DNA of 64,000 nucleotides from the NCBI RefSeq assembly GCF_000018425.1, contig NC_010424.1:1116001-1180000 (forward strand), in the 5' to 3' direction. Source of the DNA: Candidatus Desulforudis audaxviator MP104C (GTDB taxonomy: Bacteria > Bacillota > Desulfotomaculia > Desulfotomaculales > Desulforudaceae). A program made the translations under genes and the position numbers. Below, one piece after another: positions 43,833-52,517 of the stretch (position 1 is its first letter; every line of letters begins with the position of its first letter). The notes under the pieces were generated by a model. The model worked only from the letters and a program-made list of their open reading frames with translations. It made no database searches and was not told the origin of the DNA.

Positions 43833-44909
43833 ATGCCGAGGATGACCTTTCCGTTCGGCCCGCAGCATCCTGTGCTCCCGGAAGCGATTCAGCTAAAGCT
43901 GACCGTGGAGGATGAAAGAGTCGTCGAGGTGCTGCCGGCGATCGGGTACATGCACCGGGGCATCGAGAAGGCGGCCGAACGGAACCCGTACATCAACAAT
44001 GTGTTTCTGTGCGAGCGGATCTGCGGGATCTGCAGTTTCATCCACGGGATGGCTTACTGCCAGACGATCGAGGAGATCATGAAGGTGGAAGTGCCGCCCC
44101 GCGCCAAATACCTGCGGGTAATGTGGAGCGAGCTTTCGCGTCTGCACAGCCACCTATTGTGGCTCGGGCTACTGGCCGACTCCTTCGGCTTTGAGAGCCT
44201 GTTCATGCAGTGCTGGCGTGCCCGGGAGATCGTGCTCGATATGCTGGAGATGACCACCGGGCAGCGGGTGATCCAGTCCACCTGCGTCATCGGCGGTGTG
44301 AGGCGGGACATCGACGCCGACCAGGCTGCCCGCCTGCGGGAAATGCTGAAAACATTGAAGCCGCAGATCGACGCCGTGATCCCAGTGTTCAAGCATGACT
44401 ACACCATCAAGTCCCGCACGGTAGGCAGGGGTGTGCTGCCGAAGGATCAGGCCTGGACTCTGGGCGCGGTCGGGCCGACCTTGCGTGGCAGCGGCGGCAC
44501 CTGGGACGCCCGCTCAACCGGTTACGCGGCGTACGGCGAGCTTGAGTTTGAGCCGGTGGTCGAGACCGACGGCGACAGCTACGCGCGGACCATGGTGCGG
44601 GTCCGGGAAACGTATCAGGCTTACGAACTGGTGTTGAAGGCGCTGGACCGGCTGCCGGAAGGCGAGACCAGGGTCAAGGTGAAAGGTTCCCCGAATGGTG
44701 AAGCCGTAATGCGGGTCGAGCAGCCGCGCGGGGAGCTTTTCTACTACGCTCTGGGCAACGGAACCGTGCGCCTGGAGCGATTGAAGGTGCGCACGCCGAC
44801 GTTCGCCAACATTCCGGCGCTGCTGACCATGCTGCCCGGCTGTGAGATCGCCGACGTTCCGGTCATCGTACTGTCGATCGACCCGTGCATGTCGTGTACC
44901 GAAAGGTGA
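43833..44909 (+). CDS. echE: Ech-type [NiFe] hydrogenase large subunit
   Basis: 358 residues, the catalytic subunit. Both NiFe-ligand motifs are intact: RICGICSFIH (about residues 53-62) and DPCMSC four residues from the C-terminal end (DPCMSCTER). Because the chain stops three residues after the last cysteine, there is essentially no C-terminal extension to be cleaved, so a maturation protease step may be unnecessary. Sequence and short length place it in group 4 (Ech) rather than in complex I. Confidence 0.96.
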   Translation: MPRMTFPFGPQHPVLPEAIQLKLTVEDERVVEVLPAIGYMHRGIEKAAERNPYINNVFLCERICGICSFIHGMAYCQTIEEIMKVEVPPRAKYLRVMWSELSRLHSHLLWLGLLADSFGFESLFMQCWRAREIVLDMLEMTTGQRVIQSTCVIGGVRRDIDADQAARLREMLKTLKPQIDAVIPVFKHDYTIKSRTVGRGVLPKDQAWTLGAVGPTLRGSGGTWDARSTGYAAYGELEFEPVVETDGDSYARTMVRVRETYQAYELVLKALDRLPEGETRVKVKGSPNGEAVMRVEQPRGELFYYALGNGTVRLERLKVRTPTFANIPALLTMLPGCEIADVPVIVLSIDPCMSCTER

Positions 44910-44958
44910 GTTGCCGGCGGCGGCGCCGGTCGACCCATAGCAAAACGGGGGTGTGGAA

Positions 44959-45339
44959 ATGCCCTGGATGATTCCGAACATCGCCAAAAACCTAGCTGGT
45001 TCCCCGGCCACCCGCAAGTACCCGTTTGAAAAGCGGGCGTACTTCCCGGGCGCCCGGGGAAGGCTTGAGATTGATTTTCTCACCTGCGGGTACTGCGGCC
45101 TGTGCGAGCGGGTGTGTCCGTCACAGGCCATCAAAAAGATCGGGGACAAAAAGGACCCGGACGTGACGATCCTGTACAAACCCTTCGCCTGCATCTACTG
45201 CGGCCGGTGCGTCGAGGTATGCAAGTTCGGGGCCGTGCAGATATTCGAAGAACACACCGCGCCGGCCGACCGGAAACTCACTCTGGGGCGGGAAGGTGAG
45301 CCGGTAGACGAGGAGTTTGAGCTGAACAACGGCTTTTGA
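44959..45339 (+). CDS. echF: Ech-type hydrogenase ferredoxin subunit
   Basis: 126 residues. Two [4Fe-4S] motifs are visible: CGYCGLCERVCPSQAI (about 40-55) and CIYCGRCVEVCKFGAV (about 76-91). It passes electrons from soluble ferredoxin to the EchC cluster. ATG 44959 is chosen; an in-frame GTG lies six bases upstream. This is the last gene of the operon; a terminator follows. Confidence 0.95.
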   Translation: MPWMIPNIAKNLAGSPATRKYPFEKRAYFPGARGRLEIDFLTCGYCGLCERVCPSQAIKKIGDKKDPDVTILYKPFACIYCGRCVEVCKFGAVQIFEEHTAPADRKLTLGREGEPVDEEFELNNGF

Positions 45340-45365
45340 CCGGATGGTTTAACCTGACGGACGAG

Positions 45366-45389
45366 AAGGGCCGGGTGCGGCCCTTTTTT
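45366..45389 (+). terminator. Terminator of the ech operon
   Basis: AAGGGCC (45366-45372), loop GGGTGC, GGCCCTT (45379-45385) and a T run. Confidence 0.9.
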
Positions 45390-45480
45390 CCTTGCCGGTG
45401 GCCGGGGCAGGAATTCCGGTTGGCGGGACCGAATACTCCCGTTGTAAAAGAAACAGTATCTGAAGTGGGGGAGAAGAAGC

Positions 45481-46074
45481 ATGTGCGTACAAAGTCCCTG
45501 GGAAAAGGCCCTTGAGTTTCACGGGCACGTCTGTCCGGGACTGGTGGTCGGCTTCCGGGCGGCTGAGGTCGGCCTGCGGGAACTGGGCCTTGACCCGGCG
45601 GGCGCCCGGAGTGCGGATCTTATCTGTGTGGTCGAGAACCGGGCCTGCGCTGTGGACGCCGTCCAGGCTGTAACCGGTTGTACTCTGGGCAAGGCCAACC
45701 TGGTGGTTGCCGACCACGGTAAGCACGTGTATACTTTTGCCCGGCGGGAGGCCGGTGGGGAGGCCGTACGAGTAGCCCTGATAGCGGCCGGCCTGGCGCT
45801 GGAGGAGTTGCGTGCCCTGCAGGAAAAGGCTTTGACCGAGCCCGGCGAGGAGAACCAGAAAGCGTTCGTCCGGAAGCGCGAGGAAATCTCTGACCGGCTG
45901 ATGGAAATGCCGGAGACCGACCTGTTTCAAGTCCGCCGGGTGACGGTGGAACCGCCTGCCCGGCAGCGGGTGAAGTGCCTGGCGGTGTGCAGCCGTTGCG
46001 GCGAGTACGTTTTCGAGGACCGGGCGACTAAAAAGGACGGACGGGTGTTTTGCCCGCCTTGTGCCGTGGAGTAG
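45481..46074 (+). CDS. FmdE-family protein with C-terminal zinc ribbon
   Basis: 197 residues. The N-terminal FmdE domain has FHGHVCPGLVVGFRAAEVG and VVENRACAVDAVQAVTGCTLGKANL with the conserved Cys and His residues. The C-terminus adds a ribbon CSRCGEY...CPPC. FmdE-type proteins are named from formylmethanofuran dehydrogenase operons but in Clostridia have no tested role; metal or molybdopterin-enzyme support is often suggested. The ATG has GGGGGAGAAG upstream. A Yip1-like gene follows after 12 bases. Confidence 0.88.
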   Translation: MCVQSPWEKALEFHGHVCPGLVVGFRAAEVGLRELGLDPAGARSADLICVVENRACAVDAVQAVTGCTLGKANLVVADHGKHVYTFARREAGGEAVRVALIAAGLALEELRALQEKALTEPGEENQKAFVRKREEISDRLMEMPETDLFQVRRVTVEPPARQRVKCLAVCSRCGEYVFEDRATKKDGRVFCPPCAVE

Positions 46075-46086
46075 AGGGGGAAGTCG

Positions 46087-46932
46087 ATGGCCGCGAGAGC
46101 AGGCCGCAAAAAGAGGGGCGGCAGGGCCGCCGGGACTGACCGTAAAGGCGATGGCGGGGGTGACGGCAAGGGCCGGAAGGCGAAGGGTGCAGCAAAGAAG
46201 GGGACAGTCTCCCTGGGGCCCAAAGGGGACTGTCCCCCTCATGGGGATATTCCTCCCATGGGTACGGCGTCGCGCATTGTCGGGATGCTCGTCAACCCGC
46301 TCCGCACCCTGGATGATATCGTCCGCCAGCCGCGGGCGCTGACGGCGGCATCCTTGCTTTTGGGCACCAACCTGTTGTTTGTGCTGCTGATCTGGGACAA
46401 GATCCACCAGCACGCCCGCTGGCTGGTGGAACACGCCCCGCCGCCTGAAGTGCCGGCGGAGGAACTGGCCCGCTTCGCCGACCAGGCGCCGGCGGTGGCT
46501 TCAACGGATGCCCTGCTCGGCCCCGCAATCACCTGGTTTATGATTGCTCTGCTCATCAGAATTCTGGCGACCGGAGCCGGGCGGACGGTGACGTTCGGCC
46601 TATTGTTCAACGTGGCAATTTTCGGCATGGTGCCGCACATGCTGGGGCTGTACCTGGATTCTGTGGTGCGGTACTTCGCCGACCCCGAGCGCCTGGATTA
46701 CCTGCAACTCGGCATCAACGCGGCGTACCTCGTGCCGGGTGGCGTGGATTCAAAATGGTTCCCGTTGCTGGATGCCGTGAACCCGTTTACAATCTGGGGG
46801 CTGGCCCTGGCGTCCATCGGCGGCGCCAAGCTCCTGGAGGTCAAGGTCGCGCGGGTGGCGGTGCCCTTGTTGGGATTGTGGTTCCTGCTGGCCCTCATCC
46901 GAACCTTCAGCCCATCCGGTACCGCAGGCTAG
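46087..46932 (+). CDS. Yip1-domain membrane protein with repeat-derived N-terminal extension
   Basis: 281 residues. Residues 1-58 are basic and glycine/proline-rich, and residues 38-51 are encoded by an inverted-repeat element (46200-46237). From about residue 62 the Yip1-like domain begins (SRIVGMLVNPLRTLDDIVRQ), with five or so membrane segments and the pattern of bacterial Yip1 proteins. Function unknown. Proteins of this family usually start directly at the ...NPxxTLxxI segment, so the extension may be recent. ATG 46087 follows GGGGGAAG; GTA/GTC-rich upstream bases give no better start. Confidence 0.75.
   Translation: MAARAGRKKRGGRAAGTDRKGDGGGDGKGRKAKGAAKKGTVSLGPKGDCPPHGDIPPMGTASRIVGMLVNPLRTLDDIVRQPRALTAASLLLGTNLLFVLLIWDKIHQHARWLVEHAPPPEVPAEELARFADQAPAVASTDALLGPAITWFMIALLIRILATGAGRTVTFGLLFNVAIFGMVPHMLGLYLDSVVRYFADPERLDYLQLGINAAYLVPGGVDSKWFPLLDAVNPFTIWGLALASIGGAKLLEVKVARVAVPLLGLWFLLALIRTFSPSGTAG
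46200..46237. repeat. GGGGACAGT...ACTGTCCCC inverted repeat inside a coding region
   Basis: GGGGACAGTCTCCC and GGGGACTGTCCCC form an imperfect palindrome around GGGCCCAAA. The half-site GGGGACAGT also occurs near 8140 just after eam. This kind of short dispersed palindrome is common between genes; here it is read through in frame. Confidence 0.75.
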
Positions 46933-47060
46933 GAGCAAAAAAGACCTCCGGAACGCGGGACGGAGCAGGACGCCGGGCGCCCTGTTTGCGCGGGGTGGGT
47001 GGAGAAATCACTAAGCGGGAACGCTTTGCACAATGACCAAGGGGAAGAGGGGAGCCCGAA

Positions 47061-48230
47061 ATGAGAGTGGCCATATTCACCGACAGCTACCGCCCCTACA
47101 CCAGTGGTGTGGTGCGCTCTATCGAAACCTTCAGCGAGGAATTGCTCGCCCTGGGCCACCAGGTCTATATTTTTGCGCCGCGTTACGGACAGGTTCAGTC
47201 TCGGGAAGAGACGATCTTCCGTTTCTATTCCGTGCCGTCCCCGACCAACCCCGACTACAACATCGCAATTCCGATTTCCCTGCGCCTGAAAGCCACCCTG
47301 AAACAGCTTAAGGTGAACATCATCCACGTCCATTCACCGTTCATGCTCGGCCGGCTGGGTGCCCGTTGCGCACGGGATCTGGAACTCCCGCTCGTTTTCA
47401 CCTACCACACCCTGTACGACCAGTATGTGCACTACATCCCGGTAGCCCGCAACCTGACGCGGAAGATGACCCAGAAACTCTCCGTGCAGTTCTGCAACCG
47501 CTGCGACATGGTCCTCGTGCCCACCTGGGTGATCGGCGAGTACATCCGCGGCCTCGGGGTGCAGGTGCCGGTAACCAAGCTTCCTAGCGGAATCAAGGTT
47601 GAGGATTTCCAGCAGGGTGACCCGCAGTGGCTTCGGGAACGATACGGGATCGGGGCGGAGGAAAAGGTTCTTCTCTTTGTGGGCCGATTGGGGCAGGAAA
47701 AGAACATCGAATTCCTCTTGCGTGCCTACCGGCAGGTCCTTGACGGCCTGCCGCAAACGCCGGTCCGCCTGGTGCTGGTGGGCGGCGGCCCGGAGACCGG
47801 GAACCTGAAGCTGATGGCACAGGCGCTGGGGATCGCCGAGCGCACGGTGTTCACCGGCCCGCTGGCCGGACGAGATGTAGTGCACTGCTATGCCGGGGCT
47901 GACCTGTTTGTGTTTCCGTCCGTGACCGAAACGCAGGGACTGGTCATCGGAGAGGCGAAGGCGGCCGGAGTGCCGGCCGTGGCGGTGGACGCGTTCGGCG
48001 TCGCCGAGATGGTCAGTCACGGCGAGGACGGGTTTCTGACCAGCCTATCCGAGCAGGCTTTTTCCGAGAAAATACTCCTACTGTTGAACGACGAAGGATT
48101 GCGCCGGAGAATGGCCAGCACCGCCCGGGAAAACGCCCGGGAACTCTCCGCCAAGGTGCTGGCGGGCCAACTAGAAAACGTGTACCGGCGCCTGATTGAA
48201 CACCGGCTGCACAAATCACAGGTGCGCTAG
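47061..48230 (+). CDS. Glycosyltransferase family 4 (diacylglycerol/mannosyl type)
   Basis: 389 residues. The N-terminal TDSYRPYTSGVVRSIETFSE and HVHSPFMLGRLGARCARDLE resemble MgtA/diacylglycerol glucosyltransferase-like enzymes that glycosylate membrane lipids. The C-terminal domain shows FVGRLGQEKNIEFLLRAYR and FVFPSVTETQGLVIGEAKAA with the E-x7-E type motif. Acceptor not provable. ATG 47061 follows AGGGGAG. It precedes the oppositely oriented fatty-acid kinase genes. Confidence 0.9.
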   Translation: MRVAIFTDSYRPYTSGVVRSIETFSEELLALGHQVYIFAPRYGQVQSREETIFRFYSVPSPTNPDYNIAIPISLRLKATLKQLKVNIIHVHSPFMLGRLGARCARDLELPLVFTYHTLYDQYVHYIPVARNLTRKMTQKLSVQFCNRCDMVLVPTWVIGEYIRGLGVQVPVTKLPSGIKVEDFQQGDPQWLRERYGIGAEEKVLLFVGRLGQEKNIEFLLRAYRQVLDGLPQTPVRLVLVGGGPETGNLKLMAQALGIAERTVFTGPLAGRDVVHCYAGADLFVFPSVTETQGLVIGEAKAAGVPAVAVDAFGVAEMVSHGEDGFLTSLSEQAFSEKILLLLNDEGLRRRMASTARENARELSAKVLAGQLENVYRRLIEHRLHKSQVR

Positions 48231-48294
48231 ATGTACCCAGAGAGTTATTCGGAAACGCCAAGCGTGCCCGAACGGAATACCGGGCACACCTGCG

Positions 48295-49143
48295 TTACCA
48301 GCCCACGTCTCGGTGGAATGAAAAGCCGACCACACTCGGTCCCACGTGAGCGCCGATTACACCCCCGACGCGGCAGGACAGGTCAGGCCCAAACCCGACA
48401 CGCGTGGTCAATTTCTCCTCCAGCCGGGCGAAAAGCTCAGGGGTGTTCCCGTGGGTGATGCCGTACTTGATGGGCCCCTGACGCGCCGCCTCCTCCAGCA
48501 CCCCCGCCAGGCGCTCCAGACCCTTGGCCCGGCCCCGGACTTTGTCGAGCGGGGTTACCAGGCCATCCTTGAGCATTAAGATCGGCTTAATGTTGAGGAG
48601 GGTGCCCAGAAGCCCCTGCGCCCGGCCGATACGCCCGCCCCGCTGCAGGTACTCCAGGGTGTCCACCATGAAGTAAACACCGGTGGAGTCCAGAATGGAG
48701 TTTAAGAGTTCAAGGATTTCCGCTCGGCCTAGGCCGGCCTGTGCCGCCCGCGCGGCGGCGAGCACCGCCATGCCCAGGGGGATGCTGGTGACCTTCGAGT
48801 CGATGACCTCGACCGATGCGTCCGGGAGCAGGGCCCGGGCCGCCTGGGCCGAGTGCACGGTGCCGCTCAGGGCCGCCGAGATGTGCACGGAGATGATATC
48901 CCGGCCTTGCTCCGCCAGGGGCCGGTAGACGTCCAGGAACTCCGCCGGGGACGGCTGGGAAGTGGAGGCCGGAAGTTCTGCGAGGCGCACAAAGAACTGT
49001 TCCGGCGTTAGGTCGATCCCGTCGCGGTAGAACTCTTCGTCACTGAAGATCACCTTCAAGGGGACCACGGTGATCTCGTGCCGCTCAGCCAACTCGGCGG
49101 GGATGTCGGCGGTGCTGTCGGTAACAATGTGTACGCTTTTCAT
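48295..49143 (-). CDS. DegV family fatty-acid-binding protein (FakB-like)
   Basis: 282 residues on the minus strand. VHIVTDSTADIPAELAERHE, EFYRDGIDLTPEQFF, TSQPSPAEFLDVY and ISAALSGTVHSAQAA are DegV signatures that enclose a fatty acid carboxylate. Such proteins present fatty acids to the FakA kinase for phosphorylation and incorporation into phospholipid. The upstream gene on the same strand is FakA (9-base gap), forming a complete fatty acid kinase pair. Confidence 0.93.
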   Translation of the reverse strand: MKSVHIVTDSTADIPAELAERHEITVVPLKVIFSDEEFYRDGIDLTPEQFFVRLAELPASTSQPSPAEFLDVYRPLAEQGRDIISVHISAALSGTVHSAQAARALLPDASVEVIDSKVTSIPLGMAVLAAARAAQAGLGRAEILELLNSILDSTGVYFMVDTLEYLQRGGRIGRAQGLLGTLLNIKPILMLKDGLVTPLDKVRGRAKGLERLAGVLEEAARQGPIKYGITHGNTPELFARLEEKLTTRVGFGPDLSCRVGGVIGAHVGPSVVGFSFHRDVGW

Positions 49144-49152
49144 TGAGGCTCA

Positions 49153-50745
49153 TCACTCCACAGAAATAATAAAATGGTACAGGGGTTGTCCGCCGTAATA
49201 TAGTTCGAACTCGGCGCCGGGGAAAACAGCCCGGAGGCCGGCAAGCATTTCCTCGGCTTCGGCGGTGCTCACGTTTTTGCCGTGGTACAGCGTGACTAGG
49301 CTGCCGGTGGCCACCAGCGCGCCGATTACCTTCTCGGTCACCTCGGCCAGGCTGCCGCCGGTGACCAGCTTCCCTTCGGCTATGCCGAGCCAGCCGCCCG
49401 CTGTGATCTCCTGGCCGTCTACCGTGGCGTCCCGTACCGCCTGGGTGACCTCGCCGGTCAGTACATTTCCCAGGGCGGCCTCCATCCGGGATACGTTCGC
49501 TTCCAGGCTGGCGTCCGGCGCAAAGGCGAGCATGGCGGCCAGGCCTTGGGGGACAGTGCGGCTGGGTACCACGCGCACTTCCTTCTTGGATAGCGCCTGG
49601 GCCTGCTGGGCGGCCAGGATGATGTTCGAGTTGTTCGGCAGAATGAGGACCCGGTCCGCGGGGACACGCTCCACGGCGCGCAGGATTTCCTCAGTGCTGG
49701 GGTTCATTGTTTGCTGCCCGGATACGATGGTGTCGGTTCCCAGGCTTTCAAAGATCTTGGCCAACCCCTCGCCGGATACGACCGCCACCAGCCCGAGGGG
49801 TTTCTTGGGCTGTTTGAGTTCGGCGGTTTGGTCGGCCATGTTGTTGATGTGCACCTCGTGCAGGGTGCCGTGACGTAGCCCCTCCTCAAGGACGCGGCCG
49901 GGGTTATTGGAGTGGATGTGGACCTTGAGCATGTTCCCGTTGCCGACCACCATCAGGCAGTCGCCCAGGTGGCGCAAGTTGGCCCGGAGTTCATCGCTCT
50001 TCAGGTCCGGACCCCGCACCAGAAATTCGGTGCAATAGAGGAAGCGGATATCTCCCGGCTCTTCCATGCGTGGGGTACTCTGCCCCGAACCAGTGAGAAA
50101 GTCAAACGAAGCAGTGAGCAGTTCTTCCTGCCGGAAACGGCGGAAGACATGGAGCATACCCTCGAGAATGACCAGAAGCCCCTTTCCCCCGGCATCGACC
50201 ACTCCGGCTTTCTTCAACACCGGGAGCATTTCCGGAGTTAGGGTCAGGGTTTCGGCAGCCCTCCGGTAAACGTGGAGGCTCAGGCGGCGCAGGTCCGGGC
50301 TGCGCTCCGCGGCCTCGCGGGCTGCTTCGGCGGCGCTCCGGGCGACGGTCAGGATGGTGCCCTCCACCGGCTCGCTCATTGCCCGGTAGGCGAATTCGAC
50401 GCCTTTCTCCAGGGCGACCGCGATATCTCCGGCACATCCCTGGTCCTTACCGGCCAGGGCGCTGGCAAAGCCTTGGAGGATCTGGGACAGGATGACGCCG
50501 GAATTGCCGCGGGCACCCAAGAGCGCACCGTGGGCTACCGCCTTGGTCACGGCACCAAGTGAGTCGTCGCCAACCTGGCCAAGTTCCTGCAACGCGACCA
50601 AGAAAGTCAGGTACATATTAGTGCCGGTGTCGCCGTCAGGCACCGGGAAAACGTTCAGCCGGTCGATTTCCTGGCGCATGCGGGCCAGGCGGGCTGCCCC
50701 AGTAACCAGCACTTCCTGCAACTGGGCTCCGCTGATGTACTGCAC
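49153..50745 (-). CDS. fakA: Fatty acid kinase subunit A (DAK2/YloV family)
   Basis: 530 residues on the minus strand. The N-terminal DAK2-type ATP domain has NVFPVPDGDTGTNMYLTF and GARGNSGVILSQILQG. The middle domain and C-terminal degV-like domain complete the YloV architecture. It phosphorylates fatty acids held by FakB. GTG 50745 has AGGAG about 12 bases upstream on the minus strand. The insertion sequence lies 120 bases beyond its start, close to its promoter region. Confidence 0.94.
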   Translation of the reverse strand: MQYISGAQLQEVLVTGAARLARMRQEIDRLNVFPVPDGDTGTNMYLTFLVALQELGQVGDDSLGAVTKAVAHGALLGARGNSGVILSQILQGFASALAGKDQGCAGDIAVALEKGVEFAYRAMSEPVEGTILTVARSAAEAAREAAERSPDLRRLSLHVYRRAAETLTLTPEMLPVLKKAGVVDAGGKGLLVILEGMLHVFRRFRQEELLTASFDFLTGSGQSTPRMEEPGDIRFLYCTEFLVRGPDLKSDELRANLRHLGDCLMVVGNGNMLKVHIHSNNPGRVLEEGLRHGTLHEVHINNMADQTAELKQPKKPLGLVAVVSGEGLAKIFESLGTDTIVSGQQTMNPSTEEILRAVERVPADRVLILPNNSNIILAAQQAQALSKKEVRVVPSRTVPQGLAAMLAFAPDASLEANVSRMEAALGNVLTGEVTQAVRDATVDGQEITAGGWLGIAEGKLVTGGSLAEVTEKVIGALVATGSLVTLYHGKNVSTAEAEEMLAGLRAVFPGAEFELYYGGQPLYHFIISVE

Positions 50746-50856
50746 GTTAGACCAGGACTCCTCTTGATATCTATTTTTTGGTTTTTTCAGTGTTCGACGG
50801 AACCGGTTCGAATCCCTGCCATATTACCGGTACAAGTGCCATCACCGATATTTTGG

Positions 50857-50865
50857 CCGAATCCG
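50857..50865. repeat. Target-site duplication, left (CCGAATCCG)
   Basis: CCGAATCCG directly before the insertion sequence is repeated exactly at 52438-52446 directly after it. The 9-bp length suits the ISLre2 family. Confidence 0.85.
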
Positions 50866-50910
50866 GTGAGTGTAAGGTTTAAGTAGGAGATGTGAGGTCG
50901 GAAATAGAAG

Positions 50911-50971
50911 TGAGACCTCAAAACGGCTTCCCCTGAGGGGAAGCCCTCCCCGCCAAAGGAGTGAGGTCTCA
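50911..50971 (+). promoter_or_regulatory. Hairpin enclosing the transposase ribosome site
   Basis: TGAGACCTCA (50911-50920) pairs perfectly with TGAGGTCTCA (50962-50971), whose last base is the A of the ATG. An inner hairpin GGCTTCCCC/GGGGAAGCC (50925-50945) lies between. The ribosome site AAAGGAG (50955-50961) is adjacent to the closing arm. This can limit translation from read-through transcripts. Confidence 0.65.
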
Positions 50972-52389
50972 TGTTCAAGATTCGCTTTCTGCTTGAGGTA
51001 GTCCTGTTTCTGGCCAAGGGAATTTTTGAGGTGTTCAGGTCGGTGCGCAATATGGATGAGTTGGAAGAGCGGGTGCAGCGGTTGGTTCAACAGGCAGGCG
51101 GCAAAATGCTGGAGGAGGCGCTGGCACACATTGACCTTGAGTTAAGCGGCAAGCGGGATCCAGCCCTCAAGAACGTGGGACAGCGGTCGCGGACCCTGGT
51201 CACCAGCTTCGGTGAGATTACGGTTAAGCGCCGACTGTACCGTAACCAGAAGACCGGCGCGTACCGGTTCCTTCTGGACGAAGCCTTGGGAATCCCTGAA
51301 CGCCAACGGGTGACACCGCGGATGACCCGTATGATCCTGGAGCTAGGCACGGAGATGCCCTTCAGGCGCGCGGCCCGGGTTATGGGTTTTCTAGTACCGG
51401 GGATTCACTGGATGACCGTCTGGTCTAAGGTTCAGGATGCTGGAGAAAAGGCCGCCCGGGATGCTGAGGCACTACGCGAGGCCGTCTTTGAAGACGGTGT
51501 GGTCCCTGAAGGCGGCAAGGAGGTTCGGGAGTTATCCATTGAAGCCGATGGTGTAGTAATACCCTTGCAGCGGTCGCCCAAGGCGTTTGGTGAGATCAAG
51601 CTGTTTATCGGCTACGAGGGCAGGGAACAAAAGACCCGGAAACTGGTGAACCGTTACACGGTGGCCACCGCCAGGGGCAGCCGGGTGGCTTGGGAAGACA
51701 CCGGGGCGGCCTTCGGCCACAAGTGGGACCTTAGCAGGGTAGAGCGGATCCGCATTGGTGGGGACGGCGCCGAGTGGATCAAACAAGGCCTGGAGATGTT
51801 CCCCGGGGCGACTTACCACCTTGACCCCTTCCACCTGCGCCGGCGTTTAACCGAGGCTTTAAGTTACAGCAGCAACGTCTATGAAACTGTCACCGAAGGG
51901 TTAGCCGAGCTAAACCAAGATGCGGTAGTTTCCGCCTTGGATCAGGCGATTCGGGTCAACCGGGGTGCACGCCGTAACGGGATCATGCGGCTTAAGGAGT
52001 ATCTCCTGGCTAACTGGCAAGGTATCGCCGCCTTGCCGGAGGGAGACCGTTTAGGTGCGATCGAGGGCCAGGTCCGTCACACCATCGCCAGGCGAACAAA
52101 GCGGATTGGGGCGCGTTGGAGCCCGGCCGGTGCGGAACGGATGGGACGCCTGTTAGCGGTACGGGCTAATGATGAGCTGGACAGATACGCGGTACACTCG
52201 GAACCCCGGTTCGACCTACTGAAAAAGGCTGTCGGAGCCGAGGCAATCCAACTGCCCAAACGCTTCGGCAAAGATCCCGAGGCCTGGCTTCAAGCCAACG
52301 TGCCCGCCCTTGAAGGACCGCACGCCGGAAAACACTGGGTCAAGCACATAGTAAGAGAGATTAGTTCACCGAGGTGGTCTACGGTCTAA
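50971..52389 (+). CDS. Transposase, ISLre2 family (UPF0236)
   Basis: 472 residues. TLVTSFGEITVKRRLYRNQK, LSIEADGVVIPLQ (a likely catalytic Asp region), GDGAEWIKQGLEMFPGATYH with LDPFHLRRRL, and the C-terminal GARWSPAGAERMGRLLAVRA are characteristic of ISLre2 transposases. Full length and without frameshift. ATG 50971 follows AAAGGAG. It moves the 1.57-kb element; its base composition is slightly less GC-rich than neighbouring genes. Confidence 0.92.
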   Translation: MFKIRFLLEVVLFLAKGIFEVFRSVRNMDELEERVQRLVQQAGGKMLEEALAHIDLELSGKRDPALKNVGQRSRTLVTSFGEITVKRRLYRNQKTGAYRFLLDEALGIPERQRVTPRMTRMILELGTEMPFRRAARVMGFLVPGIHWMTVWSKVQDAGEKAARDAEALREAVFEDGVVPEGGKEVRELSIEADGVVIPLQRSPKAFGEIKLFIGYEGREQKTRKLVNRYTVATARGSRVAWEDTGAAFGHKWDLSRVERIRIGGDGAEWIKQGLEMFPGATYHLDPFHLRRRLTEALSYSSNVYETVTEGLAELNQDAVVSALDQAIRVNRGARRNGIMRLKEYLLANWQGIAALPEGDRLGAIEGQVRHTIARRTKRIGARWSPAGAERMGRLLAVRANDELDRYAVHSEPRFDLLKKAVGAEAIQLPKRFGKDPEAWLQANVPALEGPHAGKHWVKHIVREISSPRWSTV

Positions 52390-52437
52390 TTCAAATTAAA
52401 TCGGCTGGGAGATCGCCTACTAAGTCTTGACACGGAC

Positions 52438-52446
52438 CCGAATCCG
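52438..52446. repeat. Target-site duplication, right (CCGAATCCG)
   Basis: Exact partner of 50857-50865. Confidence 0.85.
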
Positions 52447-52517
52447 CAGTGCTTTGCTCCCGATCCCGACCGGATGTTATGATGTGCTTAGCTTAATTAA
52501 GGAAAGGGGGCGGGCTG

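Larger units (their letters stand above)
50866..52437 (+). mobile_element. ISLre2-type insertion sequence, intact, 1572 bp
   Basis: The element starts GTGAGTGTAAGG and ends with the complement of GTCCGTGTCAAG. The terminal 26 bases match at 18 positions (terminal inverted repeats 50866-50891 and 52412-52437). It carries a single complete transposase gene and is flanked by 9-bp direct repeats. All parts look undamaged, indicating a fairly recent insertion between fakA and hflX. Confidence 0.9.
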
